Both the position numbers and the translations under genes were made by a program. Shown piece after piece: positions 62,893 through 64,000 of a DNA stretch of 64,000 nt; position 1 is the first letter of the stretch, and every line of letters begins with the position of its first letter. The stretch covers positions 1 through 64,000 of the forward strand of contig CAKOWI010000001.1 of assembly GCA_934122275.1 (NCBI GenBank). The letters are read 5' to 3'. The stretch is from an uncultured Bacilli bacterium (GTDB taxonomy: Bacteria > Bacillota_I > Bacilli_A > RF39 > UBA660). The notes beneath the pieces were generated by a model, which searched no databases, was not told where the DNA came from, and saw only the letters and a list, made by a program, of their open reading frames with translations.

Positions 62893-64000
62893 TTAATTTT
62901 GTGATATTCTATATATTATTCTTGCGTCTGACATTGTTATATTCTTATTGCCATCCATATCGCAATATTTTTCTATTCTAGCTTTTTGCTCATTTGTAAC
63001 TTTTTGTTTTGAAGCATATTTAGCAACTAATATTGCATCTTCTTTTGTTACTCTTCCATCTCCAGTTGCATCACCAGTATCATTTCTAATAAGTAATGAT
63101 AAGACTCTAGCATCTTTCATTTCAACTTTACCGTTAAGATCAACATCAGCTGCAACTTGTTGTTCTTTTGATAATGTACCAATTTTAGCAACAGAATTTA
63201 CAATTTTTGTAACATCATCAAATGTGATTTTCCCATCACCATCTACATCACCTAAATGACCTTCTGGAACTTTATATAATATTTGTGCATCTGCTGTCGT
63301 TACTTTTCCGTCACCATTCATGTCACAATATTTTTCTATTTTATTTTTTTGTTCATTTGTAACTTTTTGTCTTGAAGCATAACTAAGGACTAATTTTGCA
63401 TCTGCTGTGGTTACTTTTCCATCGCCATCTACATCACATAAATTCTCTTTTGTGGCTCTAAGCAATATTTGTGCGTCCGTTGCCGTTACCCTTTTATTGC
63501 CATCCATATCGCAATATTTTTCTATTCTAGCTTTTTGCTCATTTGTAACTTTTTGTTTTGAAGCATACTTAAGAACTAATCTTGCATCTTCTTCTGTTAC
63601 TTTTCCATCACCATTTGCATCACCTTTACGTGTTTCTGTACCATAAACTTTTATTAATGCTAATCGTGCATCTGTTGCTGTGATTTTTCTATCACCATTC
63701 ATGTCTGCTGCCTTTTTCTGAGCTTCATTAGGTGTATCTAACCTAGCGGCATATCTAAGAATTTGTCTTGCATCATTATCAGTTGTCTTCTTATTATTAT
63801 CTACATCACCTACAACTTTACCAAAGTTACCCTTTCTTAATATTTCTTTGGCATCAACAAAAGTTATTTTTCCATCTTTGTTTGTATCACCGTATTTAAT
63901 TTCTTTCTTGCTAAGTGTTCTTATTTTGGCAATGTGCCTAAGTGCTAAGTCTAAATCCTTGTAATTTACGGTTCCACTACCATCTATATCGCCGGTATTA
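62893..64000 (-). CDS. Tandem dockerin-repeat protein (partial at window edge)
   Basis: The frame is open from the stop at 62893 to the end of the window, at least 369 residues; the ATG at 63702 is internal. The sequence is a chain of dockerin type I EF-hand repeats (DVDGDGKVTTADAKLVL, DANGDGKVTEEDARLVL, DMNGDGKVTTADAQIL and others), about nine to eleven calcium loops in the visible part. Linkers such as YASKQKVTNEQKARIEKYC recur. No catalytic domain is seen. Dockerins normally bind cohesins, but none is encoded here. The N-terminus, probably with an anchor, lies outside the window. Confidence 0.9.
   Translation of the reverse strand, partial: NTGDIDGSGTVNYKDLDLALRHIAKIRTLSKKEIKYGDTNKDGKITFVDAKEILRKGNFGKVVGDVDNNKKTTDNDARQILRYAARLDTPNEAQKKAADMNGDRKITATDARLALIKVYGTETRKGDANGDGKVTEEDARLVLKYASKQKVTNEQKARIEKYCDMDGNKRVTATDAQILLRATKENLCDVDGDGKVTTADAKLVLSYASRQKVTNEQKNKIEKYCDMNGDGKVTTADAQILYKVPEGHLGDVDGDGKITFDDVTKIVNSVAKIGTLSKEQQVAADVDLNGKVEMKDARVLSLLIRNDTGDATGDGRVTKEDAILVAKYASKQKVTNEQKARIEKYCDMDGNKNITMSDARIIYRISQN
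62945..63018. repeat. 74-bp direct repeat, copy 1
   Basis: Identical to 63494-63567. Both lie in the dockerin gene and code for the same linker and calcium loop; recent duplication or gene conversion within the array. Confidence 0.9.
63494..63567. repeat. 74-bp direct repeat, copy 2
   Basis: Second copy of the repeat at 62945-63018, 549 bases away, equal to several dockerin units. Confidence 0.9.

Noticed and set aside
63407..63646. Plus-strand ORFs opposite the dockerin gene
   Set aside because: They mirror the regular codon pattern of the dockerin repeats and have no start signals.
1..64000. CRISPR array
   Set aside because: No set of short regularly spaced direct repeats was seen; the only tandem repeats are in pilin 2 and the dockerin gene.

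Overview
The window is very AT-rich and nearly every gene lies on the minus strand. The content points to a spore-forming, low-GC Bacillota of the Bacilli/Erysipelotrichia/RF39-like kind, probably an uncultured gut lineage; this placement is inference. Supporting it are a spoIIGA-sigE pair, a spoVAC-AD-AE operon, a ylbD-ylbE-ylbF-rsmD block in Bacillus order, PolC-type replicase, a Firmicutes-type division cluster and dockerin proteins. TGA is used as a stop in ATGA overlaps (for example spoIIGA/sigE), so the standard bacterial code applies. Many genes use a GGTGAT-type ribosome binding site.

Region by region. 0-1.6 kb: two degraded genes and a Cys-rich unknown. 1.7-4.0 kb: DUF308 protein, rpmF with yceD, nfo. 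4.1-6.3 kb: two divergent type IV pilin genes flank a tyrosine recombinase. The 5' parts of the pilin genes form an inverted repeat ending in a recombinase-type core, and a near-consensus promoter inside the bracketed segment points at only one pilin. This looks like an invertible-promoter pilin switch and is the leading finding. 6.3-7.8 kb: rsmD-ylbF-ylbE-ylbD. 7.8-23.3 kb: sigE, spoIIGA, ftsZ, ftsA, an unknown membrane-anchored protein, divIB, murB, murG, then a candidate 0.33 kb structured ncRNA with its own promoter and terminator, a three-gene unknown operon, a Nudix hydrolase, mraY and a SpoVD/PBP2-type transpeptidase. murD and ftsW/spoVE are missing from their usual places.

23.3-34.7 kb is an accessory island: ABC exporter with a 27-residue leader ORF, a run of GNAT acetyltransferases (one fused to transglutaminase, a second GNAT and ASCH), an ASCH-cytidine deaminase fusion preceded by a 20-residue ORF and a terminator, a stand-alone ASCH protein, a CarD-like regulator, and several decayed genes. 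34.7-42.8 kb: DUF6020 membrane protein, a lipoprotein, and a phosphorelay operon (HPt, response regulator with degenerate HD-GYP, two hybrid kinases of which one looks like a pseudokinase). 43-45.3 kb: a surface metallopeptidase with dockerin and Ig-like modules, plus the remnant of a relative. 45.4-51.4 kb: U32 peptidase, spoVA operon, Cys-rich surface protein. 51.4-62.8 kb: trmD with a C-terminal extension, an unknown gene, rimM, a SpoU-type methyltransferase, a YgjP-like metalloprotease, polC, a membrane thioredoxin-like protein, a metallo-beta-lactamase-fold protein and inorganic pyrophosphatase. The window ends inside a tandem-dockerin protein.

Other notable points: ribosomal protein L32 begins with the N-terminal peptide that the protease Prp removes from L27 in Firmicutes, placed so that cleavage would leave the normal L32 N-terminus; and several decayed genes carry single nonsense changes consistent with C-to-T mutation.
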